Counted from the first letter of the stretch, positions 17,788-26,693 are shown. The stretch is 64,000 nucleotides of DNA from Saprospirales bacterium (GCA_016711605.1 JADJSS010000046.1:1-64000), one strand, 5' to 3'. Program-made: numbers and translations. Notes: generated from the letters alone by a model not told the origin.

Positions 17788-18536
17788 TTAACTAAAACTA
17801 AACCGAAGCTGCACACTTTCGGTAATTGTTGGACTGTCTGCCTGCCATTCCTGCGATGTTTGGCTGATGGTGAATACTTCCGTTTCGTTGTAGCGCGAAG
17901 CCACTATAATGTTGGTTGTTCCTGCATGCTTTCTAAACAAATCCTCTACCAGCTTCGGACAGTTATTATGCTTAGATAAATGCGATAACAATAAATGACT
18001 CATAAACTGCGGTCTGTGCTTCAAGAAAAGCTCCAGCGCCTGCGCATTGGAAATGTGTCCATGGCCACCGCGAATACGGTTCTTCAAAAATATTGGATAG
18101 CCACCTTCTTCCAGCATTTTTTCATCATAATTGGCTTCCAGAAAGCAAGCGTGGCATTGGCGGAAATGATGCACCACACGTTCGCAAACGTTGCCAATAT
18201 CGGTAATCACGCCGATGCTGATGCCGTTGTAGGGGTAAAGGTTTGTTGTAAGCTTTTCTCTATATGCATACCACCATTGCGCAGTGTAGCTGGTGTGATG
18301 TACACAGGCATTTTGTATTTCCTCGACAGCACCGATGCGCCGCGTATATGGTCGGTGTGCTCATGCGAAATAAACAATGCTTTCACGCGCGACATTGGTA
18401 AGCCAAGGTTGCCCATGCGCTTTTCTATTTCTTTGCAAGATATACCTGCATCTACCAGCACTGCATCGTGCTCATTTCCGACATAATAGCAATTGCCATT
18501 GCTGCCAGAATTGAGTGAAGTGATATAGAGAGACAT
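17788..18536 (-). CDS. WalJ/YycJ-like MBL-fold hydrolase, frameshifted with an internal gap
   Basis: The N-terminus MSLYITSLNSGSNGNCYYVG, VDAGISCKEIEKRM and the metal motif HEHTDH (58-63) mark the YycJ/WalJ branch of metallo-beta-lactamase-fold enzymes, some of which are 5'-3' exonucleases. The other part reads YNGISIGVITDIGNVCE, LEANYDEKMLEEG and LLSHLSKHNNCPKL, with further metal-ligand His residues. At ~18225 the sequence jumps from TFTP directly to YNGISIG, omitting about 30-35 residues that normally include a conserved His segment, and changes frame. The intact protein would be about 265 residues. It is either an inactivated gene or an assembly deletion. Confidence 0.8.
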
Positions 18537-18724
18537 GTTACAAAGAACGTAATTTTTTTTGTCTGAACCACGGATTAAGCTGATAAAAAGATTTCGCTGA
18601 TGGTTTTTTAATTAGCGAATTAGGGAATGGGTTAATTAGCTGATTAAATCAGTACACACTTGTAATCCTTTGGAACACTACCGCGAGTTTGTGAGTTTGA
18701 GACCTTTTTTTTTAGTTGTACAAC

Positions 18725-19105
18725 TTATAATAGTTCTCCTTTATGCAGCTGTTTATAAAATTTACAGAGAATTACTAGTTGATGTGAATATACAGAAGAG
18801 ATGCCTTGGCTATTCGTAACTTGTAAAGAGATAATATACGTACCGTGTACAGGATAATAAGCCGTTGGATTTCGTTCTGTTGAGGCAGTACCATTTCCAA
18901 AATCCCATAAAAATTTGCAATCTTCAGCAGCAGTATTTGTAAAATGCAACGGCACAAATTCCTCTAGAGTATCACCTGGTATATCCATACTAAAAGAAGG
19001 GTGCTCGGCTACCTTAACAGTTTCTTTCTTACACGCAGTAGAAAACAAGGTAAAGCTAACTACTAAAACGGATACACTTTTTATCACTCTTTTATTGAAT
19101 TGCAT
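18725..19105 (-). CDS. PKD-domain lipoprotein
   Basis: The ATG at 19105 gives a signal peptide MQFNKRVIKSVSVLVVSFTLFSTACKK with lipobox FSTAC, so a lipoprotein. The mature part has one PKD domain: PLHFTNTAAEDCKFLWDFGNGTASTERNPTAYYPVHGTYIISLQVTN, including the characteristic WDFGNG and a Tyr-Pro strand. About 126 residues in all. PKD domains are surface beta-sandwiches used in binding; no enzymatic part is present. It probably sits alone on its own transcript. Confidence 0.75.
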   Translation of the reverse strand: MQFNKRVIKSVSVLVVSFTLFSTACKKETVKVAEHPSFSMDIPGDTLEEFVPLHFTNTAAEDCKFLWDFGNGTASTERNPTAYYPVHGTYIISLQVTNSQGISSVYSHQLVILCKFYKQLHKGELL

Positions 19106-19335
19106 GCGTGAAAGTAGCACTATTAGAAACACCTGTATCTTTGATTTCAAGCATTTCACCAACGATTCACGATGCGTACAAATAATATAGTTCCCTGCCT
19201 TCAATCCTCACTAATTATGCTACGCTAAAACTGAGAGTGCAATGCTTGCAAGATATTCTTGCCACAAAGTTTCACGCGAGACTCCAGTCTCGTGTGCCAG
19301 AGTTGGAGACCTGCACAAGAGTTGGTATGTTTCTT

Positions 19336-19481
19336 ACCCACCACTAGCCCATACTTGGAGGGGAAATTTAGACCTTGCAATTATTTATATGATTACAAAA
19401 TATTAATAACCTAAAATAATAGCACTATCCGAAATGTTTCGCACTTGCAGTCTCCCCACCTTGGAGGGGATTAAGTAAGGT
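19336..19481. repeat. palindrome-ended unit, copy 3 (degenerate)
   Basis: The same unit as at 17253-17400, about 146 bp, with several point changes in both ends (ACCCACCACTAGCCC on the left; the right GGGTGGGT has decayed). The interior sequence ACCTTGCAATT and ATCCGAAATGTTTCGCAC is conserved. Followed by the TTTATATCTATT spacer. Bases 19106-19335 contain no gene. Confidence 0.8.
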
Positions 19482-19494
19482 TTTTATATCTATT

Positions 19495-19643
19495 ACCCAC
19501 CCCTGACCCCTACAAGGAGGGGAAATTTAGACCTTGCAATTCTTTATATGATTACAAAATATTAATAACCTAAAATAATAGCACTATCCGAAATGTTTCG
19601 CACTTGCAGGTCTCCCCTCCTTGAAGGGGATCAAGGGGTGGGT
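19495..19643. repeat. palindrome-ended unit, copy 4
   Basis: A nearly complete unit of about 149 bp with both inverted ends intact, separated from copy 3 and from the half copy that follows by the same TTTATATCTATT spacer. The tandem copies are closer to each other in the interior (TACAAAATATTAATAACC) than to the 17.3 kb copies, pointing to local amplification. Confidence 0.85.
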
Positions 19644-19656
19644 TTTTATATCTATT

Positions 19657-19683
19657 ACCCACCCTAACCCCTCCAAGGAGGGG
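19657..19683. repeat. half copy of the palindrome-ended unit
   Basis: Only the left end (ACCCACCCTAACCCCTCC then AAGGAGGGG) is present, stopping 24 bp before the SRAP stop codon. It may serve as the transcription terminator or 3'-end structure of the umuDC-SRAP operon. Confidence 0.75.
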
Positions 19684-19706
19684 AAATCGGATAGTTGGAT
19701 TGTTCA

Positions 19707-20336
19707 CTATTTTTTCTTCAGTATACTTGGTATCGGCGTTGCCAATAATGGAATATCCATGCTGTGCTCGAAATTGATACCATCCAGCCATAGTTTTTCC
19801 TGTTCTGGTTTAAGCATTAATAGCATGCGGTCGTCATCAATGTGATTGTGTATTTCCTGAAAGGTTGGATTTGCGACCGTTGTTACAATGGTGTAAGTAA
19901 ATAGCTTTTTGTTTGTTTCCGGATGTATCCAGGATGAATAAAGTCCGGCAAAGGCGAATAGCTGGTTTTGTGGCTGCGTAATAAAATAACATTGTTTGTC
20001 TTTACTACCTTTTACATCCTGCCAATCATATATACCATCTGCGATAACCAGACAGCGATTGTTTACTGAATTTCTGAAAGATGGTTTCTCACTTAAGGTT
20101 TCGCATCTTGCATTTAAGGTATTGCTTCTTTTAAAATCTTTATTTGCCCAATGCGGTACCAAACCCCAATTGAATAGTTGAATACTATCTCTGTCCGTAT
20201 TCGTTATAACAGGTGTTTCAGGATAGTTGAACCCATTGACATGAACGACAGGTTCATACTCCTGATTTTCAAATTCAGCATGAAACCTTTCTTCGATTTC
20301 AGGCACGCTGTGTCGCTGGCTGGTATGGTAACACAT
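19707..20336 (-). CDS. SRAP (HMCES/YedK-like) abasic-site protein
   Basis: A 209-residue SOS-response-associated peptidase-family protein. This family crosslinks to abasic sites in single-stranded DNA through Cys2. Cys2 (MCYHTSQRH), N75 (TLNARCET), the WGLVPHWA block and His163 (QEIHNH) are present. The usual catalytic Glu of the GFYEW motif is Asp104 here (ADGIYDWQ), and the usual RMP motif reads RML. The start overlaps the last base of the umuC stop, so it is translated as the third gene of a umuD-umuC-SRAP operon. Linkage with a mutagenic polymerase fits a role at damaged DNA. Confidence 0.88.
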   Translation of the reverse strand: MCYHTSQRHSVPEIEERFHAEFENQEYEPVVHVNGFNYPETPVITNTDRDSIQLFNWGLVPHWANKDFKRSNTLNARCETLSEKPSFRNSVNNRCLVIADGIYDWQDVKGSKDKQCYFITQPQNQLFAFAGLYSSWIHPETNKKLFTYTIVTTVANPTFQEIHNHIDDDRMLLMLKPEQEKLWLDGINFEHSMDIPLLATPIPSILKKK

Positions 20337-21625
20337 TATTTTACCTTTTTTAGCAAGGCATCTTCGCCAAGCGTTAATATTTCAAGTAGTCTGGTTGAAT
20401 AACGCGGCGATCGGATTTCTGCTTTGCTTTCCCAGTGTTTACGGTTGAAGCCACACGATGCGATACGAATCGTGTTTTCTTCATATTTGAAATTGAGTTT
20501 GTCTATTACTTTTTGCAGCATTGGTTTCTTAGGATTTGGTTGTTCAAATAAATTTCCCTGAACATTATTGTTCGGAAATAATCCAATTAAGGAAACACTA
20601 ATTCGTTTATATTTAAGTCCGTTTTTAAAAATCCTGTCTAAACCATCGCAGGCATGTTTAATTAATATGCTACTGTCGTTGGTAGGTATTGGCAACGTAA
20701 CAATAGTATGATTGAAATACTGTTCGTCTTGCGTTCGGAAACTGTTTGTTTGTACATTAATCAGTATTGCAGATGCTACGGATTTTTGTCGGCGCAGTTT
20801 TCCGGCGCAATACTCTGTGTAGCTGCTACAAGCTTCACGAATCAAATTATAATCAGACAACATACTGCCAAAAGCTTTAGCTGTGCCAATTTCTTTTTGG
20901 GTTCTGTAACTTCATTTAAATCAAGGCAGGAAATACCCAATAACTCTTGTTTTAAGCGCAAACCCACAACTGACATGTGTTTACGAACCCAACTGTCAGG
21001 TAACGTTAAAACTCATAAGCATTCTTTACATTCACATGTATCAATCGGTTTGCATGTTGCCTGCCGATTCCCCAAACGTCTCCTATTTTCAGCCATTTTA
21101 ATGCTTTTATTCTTTTTCTTCCGTATCAATAGCATAGACGCCATTGGTTCTATCGATGAATTTTTTAGCTATTCTGCTGGCTACCTTACAGAGTGCTTTG
21201 GTAGGTGCAATACCAATACCAACAGGCAAATCTAAATTTTTCAGCAAGGTGCAACGCATGTTTTGACCGTAGGCCGTTAAGTCAATATCTTTTATATTTA
21301 AATCCAGAAATGCCTCGTCGATAGAATACATTTCCACTCTGTCTGAAAAGTGTGACAATTCTTTGATAAAACGTCTGCTGATATCTACATATAGTTCAAA
21401 ATTCGGACTGAAGCGTAACACGTTGTATCTGTTTAAAATTTCATCCATCTGGAAAGCTGGTGAATACATTTCAAATCCTGGAAGATTCTTTGCTATTTTA
21501 TTAGCTGCAATTATGCAGCCATCACCATTCGACAAAACCACCGCAGGTTTATTTCTGTCTGCTGGTCGGAAAATCATTTCCATTGCTACGAAAGCACCGT
21601 TAATATCTACTAATGCATACATCAT
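20336..21625 (-). CDS. umuC: UmuC-like Y-family DNA polymerase, frameshifted, altered active site
   Basis: The N-terminal part begins MMYALVDINGAFVAMEMIFRPADRNKPAVVLSNGDGCIIAANKIAK, with metal-binding D7 and, at 101-109, SIDEAFLDL (D103, E104). Then come LPVGIGIAPTKALCKVASRIAKK and, after one or more frame breaks between 20863 and 21107, the little-finger half ending KRISVSLIGLFP, QKVIDKLNFKY and SPRYSTRLLEI. The family bypasses DNA lesions with UmuD'. The usual NxFYxSCE reads NGAFVAME, and the triphosphate-contacting Arg of the IAR-N motif is Ala, so catalysis may be altered. It overlaps umuD by 4 bp and abuts the SRAP gene. Confidence 0.85.
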
Positions 21626-22062
21626 ACTTCTTTATGCAATATCCATGTAATAACACCAAAAAAGATGTCATTTTCAGTTAATAAATACGGTTTTAATTTG
21701 TCGTTGGCTGGTATTAGCCACATATTGCCATCTTCTTTTCTTGCTAATGTTTTTACCGTCCATCCTTTTTCATCATCAATCCAAACGACTACTTTTTTGC
21801 CATCTGCATATTGTAAGGATTTATCGACTACTACAATATCGCCATCCTGTAATCGTTCGTCTTTCATGCTGTCGCCGCTAACACGACAAAAGAAAGTGCT
21901 GGAAGGTCTTTTAATCAATTCAACACTTAAATCTATCCACTCTATGGCTACATCACTAAACAATCCGCTAAATGTAGCATTCAGGCCGTTTGAATAATAC
22001 GGAACCAGTATTTTCTTTTCAGGGTCTAAAACCTGACAGAATTGTAAATTAGAGATTGCCAT
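21622..22062 (-). CDS. umuD: UmuD-like S24 peptidase
   Basis: A 146-residue protein, the UmuD size. The C-terminal S24 domain has nucleophile Ser65 in VSGDSMKDERLQDGDIVVVD and the general base Lys104 in GWTVKTL. The short N-terminal arm contains SGLFSDVAIEWIDL where the Cys-Gly self-cleavage site of UmuD normally sits, here Ser-Gly. UmuD is cleaved under DNA damage and then activates UmuC. It is the first gene of the operon. No LexA-type operator could be recognised in the ~200 bp upstream. Confidence 0.88.
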   Translation of the reverse strand: MAISNLQFCQVLDPEKKILVPYYSNGLNATFSGLFSDVAIEWIDLSVELIKRPSSTFFCRVSGDSMKDERLQDGDIVVVDKSLQYADGKKVVVWIDDEKGWTVKTLARKEDGNMWLIPANDKLKPYLLTENDIFFGVITWILHKEV

Positions 22063-22285
22063 ACTCTAAATATAAAAGCATTTTTGTTTTATAAGGTGTT
22101 AAGTTTTATGCGAAAAGCATTGGATGTTTACAGCTTGTTGAAAGACAATAATTTGTCGTACGAATTAATTTATACACTTATTATAATTAACAATTTTCGT
22201 TCGACTGAAACTCTGAAAAAAAGGTACTTTTTGAAAGCAAGATTCAGCTTTATTATTAACAGGTAACAAGACTTGTTGAAGGTAA

Positions 22286-22524
22286 GACACTAGACATCCT
22301 TAGGAAGTCTAACGCCAGATTTTAATATGATTGGAAAAATAGTAGAAATGCATTTTCATAAAAAATCCGGTCGTGAGACCGGCAGTATCAACAGACACTA
22401 GACGTCCTTCGGAAGTCTAGCGCCAGAGTTTAATTAAAAATAGTAAATGCTTTTCATAAAAATCCGGTCGTGAGACCGGCAGTATCAATAGACACTAGAC
22501 GTCCTTCGGAAGTCTAGCGCCATA
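22286..22524. repeat. tandem array of two alternating hairpins, ~97-108 bp period
   Basis: Hairpin A (within GACACTAGAC...GAAGTCTAGCGCCA; stem AGAC-TCC pairing with GGA-GTCT) occurs at 22286-22319, 22394-22427 and 22491-22524. Hairpin B (CCGGTCGTGAGACCGG, stem of six) occurs at 22367-22382 and 22464-22479, preceded by ATAAAAATC and followed by CAGTATCAA. The order is A-B-A-B-A. This is a REP-like mosaic, distinct from the GGAGGGG family. Bases 22063-22285 hold no convincing gene. Confidence 0.85.
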
Positions 22525-22560
22525 TTTTAACTTTAGAAAAGTTCAAAGTAATTGTAGAAT

Positions 22561-22596
22561 AAAAAAAACGCAGAAAGTGTTTGAATGCTTTCTGCG
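22561..22596 (-). terminator. terminator of the efflux operon
   Basis: On the minus strand the hairpin CGCAGAAAG/CTTTCTGCG (22569-22577 with 22588-22596) is followed by eight U residues (A8 at 22561-22568 on plus). It lies 32 bp downstream of the last gene of the operon. Confidence 0.8.
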
Positions 22597-22627
22597 TCGA
22601 GTTGTTTACTTCCGGACTTTTATATTT

Positions 22628-24205
22628 TTAATGACCGCCTAAATCGTCTTTGTTTAGTTTGTATGTTTTGGCAAATAATACCAATGGAATAGAAATCAAA
22701 ATAAAGACAGTTAAGTAATGAAAGATATCGATATAGCTTAAGATGGCTGCTTGTTTGTTGATGCTATAATCTAAAAATGCGAGTGCCTGCTGCGCTGCTT
22801 TGTCGGCAACTGCGGTGGCACTCATTAAACCTGCTTTCATAGCGTTTAGTCGTTCGCTAACCAATGGATTGTCTGGTGTTACATGGTCTAAAATATTGGC
22901 TCTGTGCTCTGCGCTTCTGGTTTCATTCAATACACCAATAATTGCCACACTCATAGAGCCGCCAATTTGCCGAATCATGTTGGAGATACCACTCGCCTGT
23001 CCTACATCTTTTCCATTTAAACCACCTAAAGTTAAACCAGATAGAGGCACAAACAAAAATGCCATACCTAAACCGCGCACCAACAAAGGCCAATACATGG
23101 CTTCGGTTCCTGTATTCGTAGTAAAAATAAAAGAGGACCAAAAAACAAATATGGCTGTCACTAAAAAGCCACCAATAATCATAAATTTTGGCGGTGTTCC
23201 TTTCGATAACATACCACCAACAATTGGCATCAACATACCACTGAGCAATGCACCAGGAATAAACATGGCACCAGACATTTGTGCAGTGAAACCTAAAAAG
23301 CGTTGCATATAAATTGGATAAATAAATACGCTTCCAAACAAAATAAATCCTAATACAAAATTCATCACGGTTGCAATGGCTACGTTTCCTTTTAGCAAAA
23401 CGCGTAAGTCAACAATTGGGTTTTTGGCAGTCAATTCTCTATATATAAATCCTACAATTCCACCAACTGCTAACAAGGTAAACGTAATAATATATTGCGA
23501 TTCGAACCAATCATTGCGTTCGCCTTGTTCTAACACTAATTGCAACGAACCGATACCAATAATCAATAAAATAATGCCGAGCCAATCGATTCCAGATTCC
23601 TGTTTTTTATCAAATGGATTATCGCGAATGTAAGTAAGTGTCAGAAAAATAGCGATAATTCCGATTGGAATGTTTACATAAAAAATAACTGGCCAAGAAT
23701 AATTATACACTAAGTAACCACCGAGAAATGGTCCGATGGTGGGTCCTAAAATAACACCCATACCAAACATCGCCATTGCCATTCCTATTTTTTCTGGTGG
23801 ATAGATTTCTTTTAAAATAGTTTGTGAAGTAGCAAACAAAGCACCACCACCAATGCCTTGCACAAATCGCCAAAATACAAGAGTCCAAATGGAACCTGAC
23901 AAACCGCACATGAGTGAAGCAAAAGTAAAAATGGCAACAGAACCTGCGAAATAATATTTTCGACCAAAGAAAGAAGAAAGAAAACCGCTCATAGGAACTA
24001 CAATTACATTGGCAATTGCATACGCTGCAATTACCCAACTAACTTCAGAAATGGTGGCGCCTAAATTTCCCATTAAGGTGCTGGTCGCAACATTTACAAC
24101 GGTTGTATCTATTAGTTCTAATAATGTACACAACACTACAGTTATCGTGATGATGTATCTGCGCGCGCCATGTTCTATTAAACTATTGGTTTGATCTTGT
24201 GTCAT
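22628..24205 (-). CDS. DHA2-family MFS multidrug exporter (EmrB-like)
   Basis: A 525-residue inner-membrane drug:proton antiporter of the 14-helix DHA2 family. Motif A-like PMSGFLSSFFGRKYYF, the LELIDTTVVNVATSTLMGNLGA first helix (EmrB/QacA signature with D and T residues), and FVQGIGGGALFATSQTILKE followed by GPTIGPFLGGYLVYNYSWPVIFYVNIPIGI (motif C region) are all visible. It normally works with an EmrA-type adaptor and a TolC channel, both encoded in this operon. It is the last gene before the terminator, and a flavodoxin-fold oxidoreductase gene precedes it by 24 bp. Confidence 0.93.
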   Translation of the reverse strand: MTQDQTNSLIEHGARRYIITITVVLCTLLELIDTTVVNVATSTLMGNLGATISEVSWVIAAYAIANVIVVPMSGFLSSFFGRKYYFAGSVAIFTFASLMCGLSGSIWTLVFWRFVQGIGGGALFATSQTILKEIYPPEKIGMAMAMFGMGVILGPTIGPFLGGYLVYNYSWPVIFYVNIPIGIIAIFLTLTYIRDNPFDKKQESGIDWLGIILLIIGIGSLQLVLEQGERNDWFESQYIITFTLLAVGGIVGFIYRELTAKNPIVDLRVLLKGNVAIATVMNFVLGFILFGSVFIYPIYMQRFLGFTAQMSGAMFIPGALLSGMLMPIVGGMLSKGTPPKFMIIGGFLVTAIFVFWSSFIFTTNTGTEAMYWPLLVRGLGMAFLFVPLSGLTLGGLNGKDVGQASGISNMIRQIGGSMSVAIIGVLNETRSAEHRANILDHVTPDNPLVSERLNAMKAGLMSATAVADKAAQQALAFLDYSINKQAAILSYIDIFHYLTVFILISIPLVLFAKTYKLNKDDLGGH

Positions 24206-24229
24206 AAACTATTAATGATGTATGAATTG

Positions 24230-24814
24230 CTATTCACCTTTGAATCCTAATGTTTCAATTTTTTCCAGCCAGTTTTTTCTGTAGCTATCTTTAGACAAAC
24301 GTATAGGTCCAATAGTTGTTACTTTTACAGGTTTAATTCCACAAAATTCCAGCGTTAGTTTTTTCATTGCATTTGTACTTGGTTGTCTGTATACTAACCA
24401 ATAATACCAAGATGGCTGATCGAGTGTAGATATAATTCTTGCAGATTTATTCGTTAATAATTTGTCCCACCAAACTGAATTTTCTCTTTTCGCAAAGGCA
24501 AAACCAGGTAAAAAAGTTCTGTCTAAAAATCCTTTCATTATAGCTGGATACGAGGCCCACCAAACCGGATATACCCAAACCAGATGATTTGCCCATTTTA
24601 TCATATCCTGTGCATCCAGTAAATCCTGTTCCAAATCAGTTCTTTTCTGATAACCATATTGCAAATTAGGATTAAAATTAAGATCACGGATATTGATTAC
24701 TTTAATCTCTGTTCCTGATGCCTTTGCTCCTTTTATATAAGCTTCTGCAATAGCAAAACAAAAACTATTTTTATCAGGGTGCCCATTTATTAAAAGTATT
24801 TTTTTAGTTTCCAT
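24230..24814 (-). CDS. NAD(P)H-dependent flavodoxin-fold oxidoreductase
   Basis: A 194-residue protein of the NQO/MdaB/KefF type. KKILLINGHPDKNSFCFAIAEAY is the FMN phosphate-binding loop, and LVWVYPVWWASYPAIMKGFLDRTFLPGFAF is the isoalloxazine-binding segment of the family. It reduces quinones or other electrophiles in the cytosol. Between the adaptor and the exporter of an efflux operon it may detoxify the same quinone-like or electrophilic compounds that are pumped out; that link is an inference. Spacing is 39 bp to the upstream gene and 24 bp to the downstream gene. Confidence 0.88.
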   Translation of the reverse strand: METKKILLINGHPDKNSFCFAIAEAYIKGAKASGTEIKVINIRDLNFNPNLQYGYQKRTDLEQDLLDAQDMIKWANHLVWVYPVWWASYPAIMKGFLDRTFLPGFAFAKRENSVWWDKLLTNKSARIISTLDQPSWYYWLVYRQPSTNAMKKLTLEFCGIKPVKVTTIGPIRLSKDSYRKNWLEKIETLGFKGE

Positions 24815-24853
24815 GTATTATTTTTTTTAAAGTATTTTAGTGTCAATTTCTAA

Positions 24854-25987
24854 TTACTTCACTTTCACGGCAACACTCACATTCATGCCTGCGCGTAAGT
24901 AAAAATTATCTTTTTTATCATCAAACAAAGAAATACGAACTGGAATACGCTGTACCACTTTTACGAAATTTCCTGTTGCATTATCAGCAGGTAACAATGA
25001 AAACTTAGAACCAGTTGCTGCTTGCACAGATTCAATTTTTCCTTTGAATTTTTGCTTTGGATAGGCATCAACAATAATATTTACATCTTGTCCAACTTTC
25101 ATGTTTTCAATTTGTGTTTCTTTAAAGTTTGCCGTGATCCAAAGAGAATTTTCATCAACGATGCTCATCACAATTTGTCCAGGATTGATAAGCTGACCAA
25201 CTTGTACATTTTTCTTAGAAATATAGCCATCGCAAGGTGCAATTAAATAGCAATATGACAACTGCAATTGTGCAAATTCAATATCTGCCTGGCGCTGTTG
25301 AATACCTACTTCTGCTAAGCTTACTTGCGAACCAACGCCATCGGCTTGTGTACGTGATGCAGATGCTTGTTGTTGTGCTGCTTTTAATTGTGCCAATGCC
25401 ACTAAAACTTGTTTTTCCGTAATAGTTACTTGTCGTTCTGCTGATTGTTTTTCCGTTAATGCTTGGTCGTATTGTGCTTGTGTTGCAGAAGTTTGATTGA
25501 ATAATTGTTCATAACGTTTAAAATTTTCGGTTGTATTCCACACTCTAACTTTTGCTGCTTCTACATTTGCTTTAGCGGTTTCTATACCAGCTTGTGCAGT
25601 TGCGATAGAAGAAGAAACAGCACTTGCAGAAGCATCTGCAGAGGATACATTGCTTTTAATAACGCTTACATTTGCACCAGCACTTTTTGCATTGATAATG
25701 GCTTGCTGCAAACGAATTTTTAAATCTCTGTCGTCTAATTTTAAGATGGTGTCGCCTTTGTGTATTTGCTGATTTTCTACAACATAAACTTCCTCTACAT
25801 AACCGGAAATGCGAGCAGCAACGGGCACAATATTACATTCTATTTGAGAGTTTTCAGTGTCTTCATTATGCTGTGCATACGATATTTTTGTGTATGCAAA
25901 ATAGGCAGCGCATCCTAAAATCAGTATACCAATTATTGGCTTAATAAATTTATTAGGTGATTTTTTCTCTTCGATTGTCGATTCCAT
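24854..25987 (-). CDS. EmrA/HlyD-type membrane fusion protein
   Basis: A 377-residue adaptor: a cytosolic N-terminus, one membrane helix (FIKPIIGILILGCAAYFAYTKISY), then a half lipoyl motif VAARISGYVEEVYVVENQQIHKGDTILKLD. A long alpha-hairpin coiled coil rich in Ala/Gln follows (about 85-210). Then the second lipoyl half APCDGYISKKNVQVGQLINPGQIVMSIVDENSLWITANFKETQIENMKVGQDVNI and a beta-barrel. It links the MFS pump to an outer-membrane channel. It starts 10 bp after the ABC ATPase gene. Confidence 0.93.
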   Translation of the reverse strand: MESTIEEKKSPNKFIKPIIGILILGCAAYFAYTKISYAQHNEDTENSQIECNIVPVAARISGYVEEVYVVENQQIHKGDTILKLDDRDLKIRLQQAIINAKSAGANVSVIKSNVSSADASASAVSSSIATAQAGIETAKANVEAAKVRVWNTTENFKRYEQLFNQTSATQAQYDQALTEKQSAERQVTITEKQVLVALAQLKAAQQQASASRTQADGVGSQVSLAEVGIQQRQADIEFAQLQLSYCYLIAPCDGYISKKNVQVGQLINPGQIVMSIVDENSLWITANFKETQIENMKVGQDVNIIVDAYPKQKFKGKIESVQAATGSKFSLLPADNATGNFVKVVQRIPVRISLFDDKKDNFYLRAGMNVSVAVKVK

Positions 25988-25997
25988 ATTTACGTAG

Positions 25998-26693
25998 TTA
26001 ATTAAATTTATAATCTTGATTTATTATTTTTCCATCTTGCATTTCGATTGTTCTATCAGAAGCTTTTGCAAAATCATTATCGTGTGTAACTGCAATAATG
26101 GTTTGTCCAAATTCTTGTGTTAACTCTTTAAAAATGGAGAATATATTTTGTGTATTTACACTGTCTAAATTTCCTGTTGGCTCATCACCCATTATTATTA
26201 ACGGATCGTTTATCAATGCGCGCGCAATAGCAACACGTTGCTGTTGTCCACCAGAAAGTTTAGAAGATGGTTTTAATGCTTGGTCTTTTAATCCTAATAA
26301 TTCTAATTTTTGGTATGCTTTTTCTTCAATAACATCGTGTGGTAATTTTCCCAAACGCAGCGCTGGAATCATTACATTTCTTAAGCAAGAAAATTCTGCT
26401 AATAAATAATGAAATTGAAAAACAAAACCAATTTTTTCATTTCTGATGGTTGCTAATTTATCTTGTTTCCATCTCGAAACATTTTGATTGTCGATGAACA
26501 GTTCACCTTCAAATTCAGTATCCATCGTAGATAAAATATACAACAAGGTAGATTTACCACAACCAGATTTTCCAATAACTGTTAAAAATTCTCCTTTATA
26601 AACATCGAAAGAAATATCATCCAACACTTTAAATTCTACAGGTTCGTAGAAGTGTTTGGTAATGGATTTTGTTTGTAAAATGATTTCTTTCAT
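25998..26693 (-). CDS. ABC transporter ATP-binding protein (MacB/LolD type)
   Basis: A 231-residue ATPase with Walker A GKSGCGKST, Q-loop FQFHYLLAEFS, signature LSGGQQQRVAIARAL, Walker B LIIMGDEPTGNLDS and switch His in AVTHDND. The sequence between them is that of the MacB/LolD/FtsE group, which drives mechanotransmission rather than membrane passage. Its partner permease is the next gene upstream, 8 bp away. With the MacA-like adaptor and TolC-like protein it forms a tripartite ABC exporter. Confidence 0.93.
   Translation of the reverse strand: MKEIILQTKSITKHFYEPVEFKVLDDISFDVYKGEFLTVIGKSGCGKSTLLYILSTMDTEFEGELFIDNQNVSRWKQDKLATIRNEKIGFVFQFHYLLAEFSCLRNVMIPALRLGKLPHDVIEEKAYQKLELLGLKDQALKPSSKLSGGQQQRVAIARALINDPLIIMGDEPTGNLDSVNTQNIFSIFKELTQEFGQTIIAVTHDNDFAKASDRTIEMQDGKIINQDYKFN

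Noticed and set aside
16626..19683. CRISPR array
   Set aside because: Units are long (148 bp), the spacers are identical rather than unique, and there are no cas genes.
19570..19845. Two opposing open frames over the 19.6 kb repeats
   Set aside because: Both read through palindromic repeats; one overlaps the well-supported SRAP gene.
22084..22266. 60-codon frame upstream of umuD
   Set aside because: No domain or codon pattern, and it sits in a non-coding promoter-like region. Could be a tiny gene but cannot be supported.
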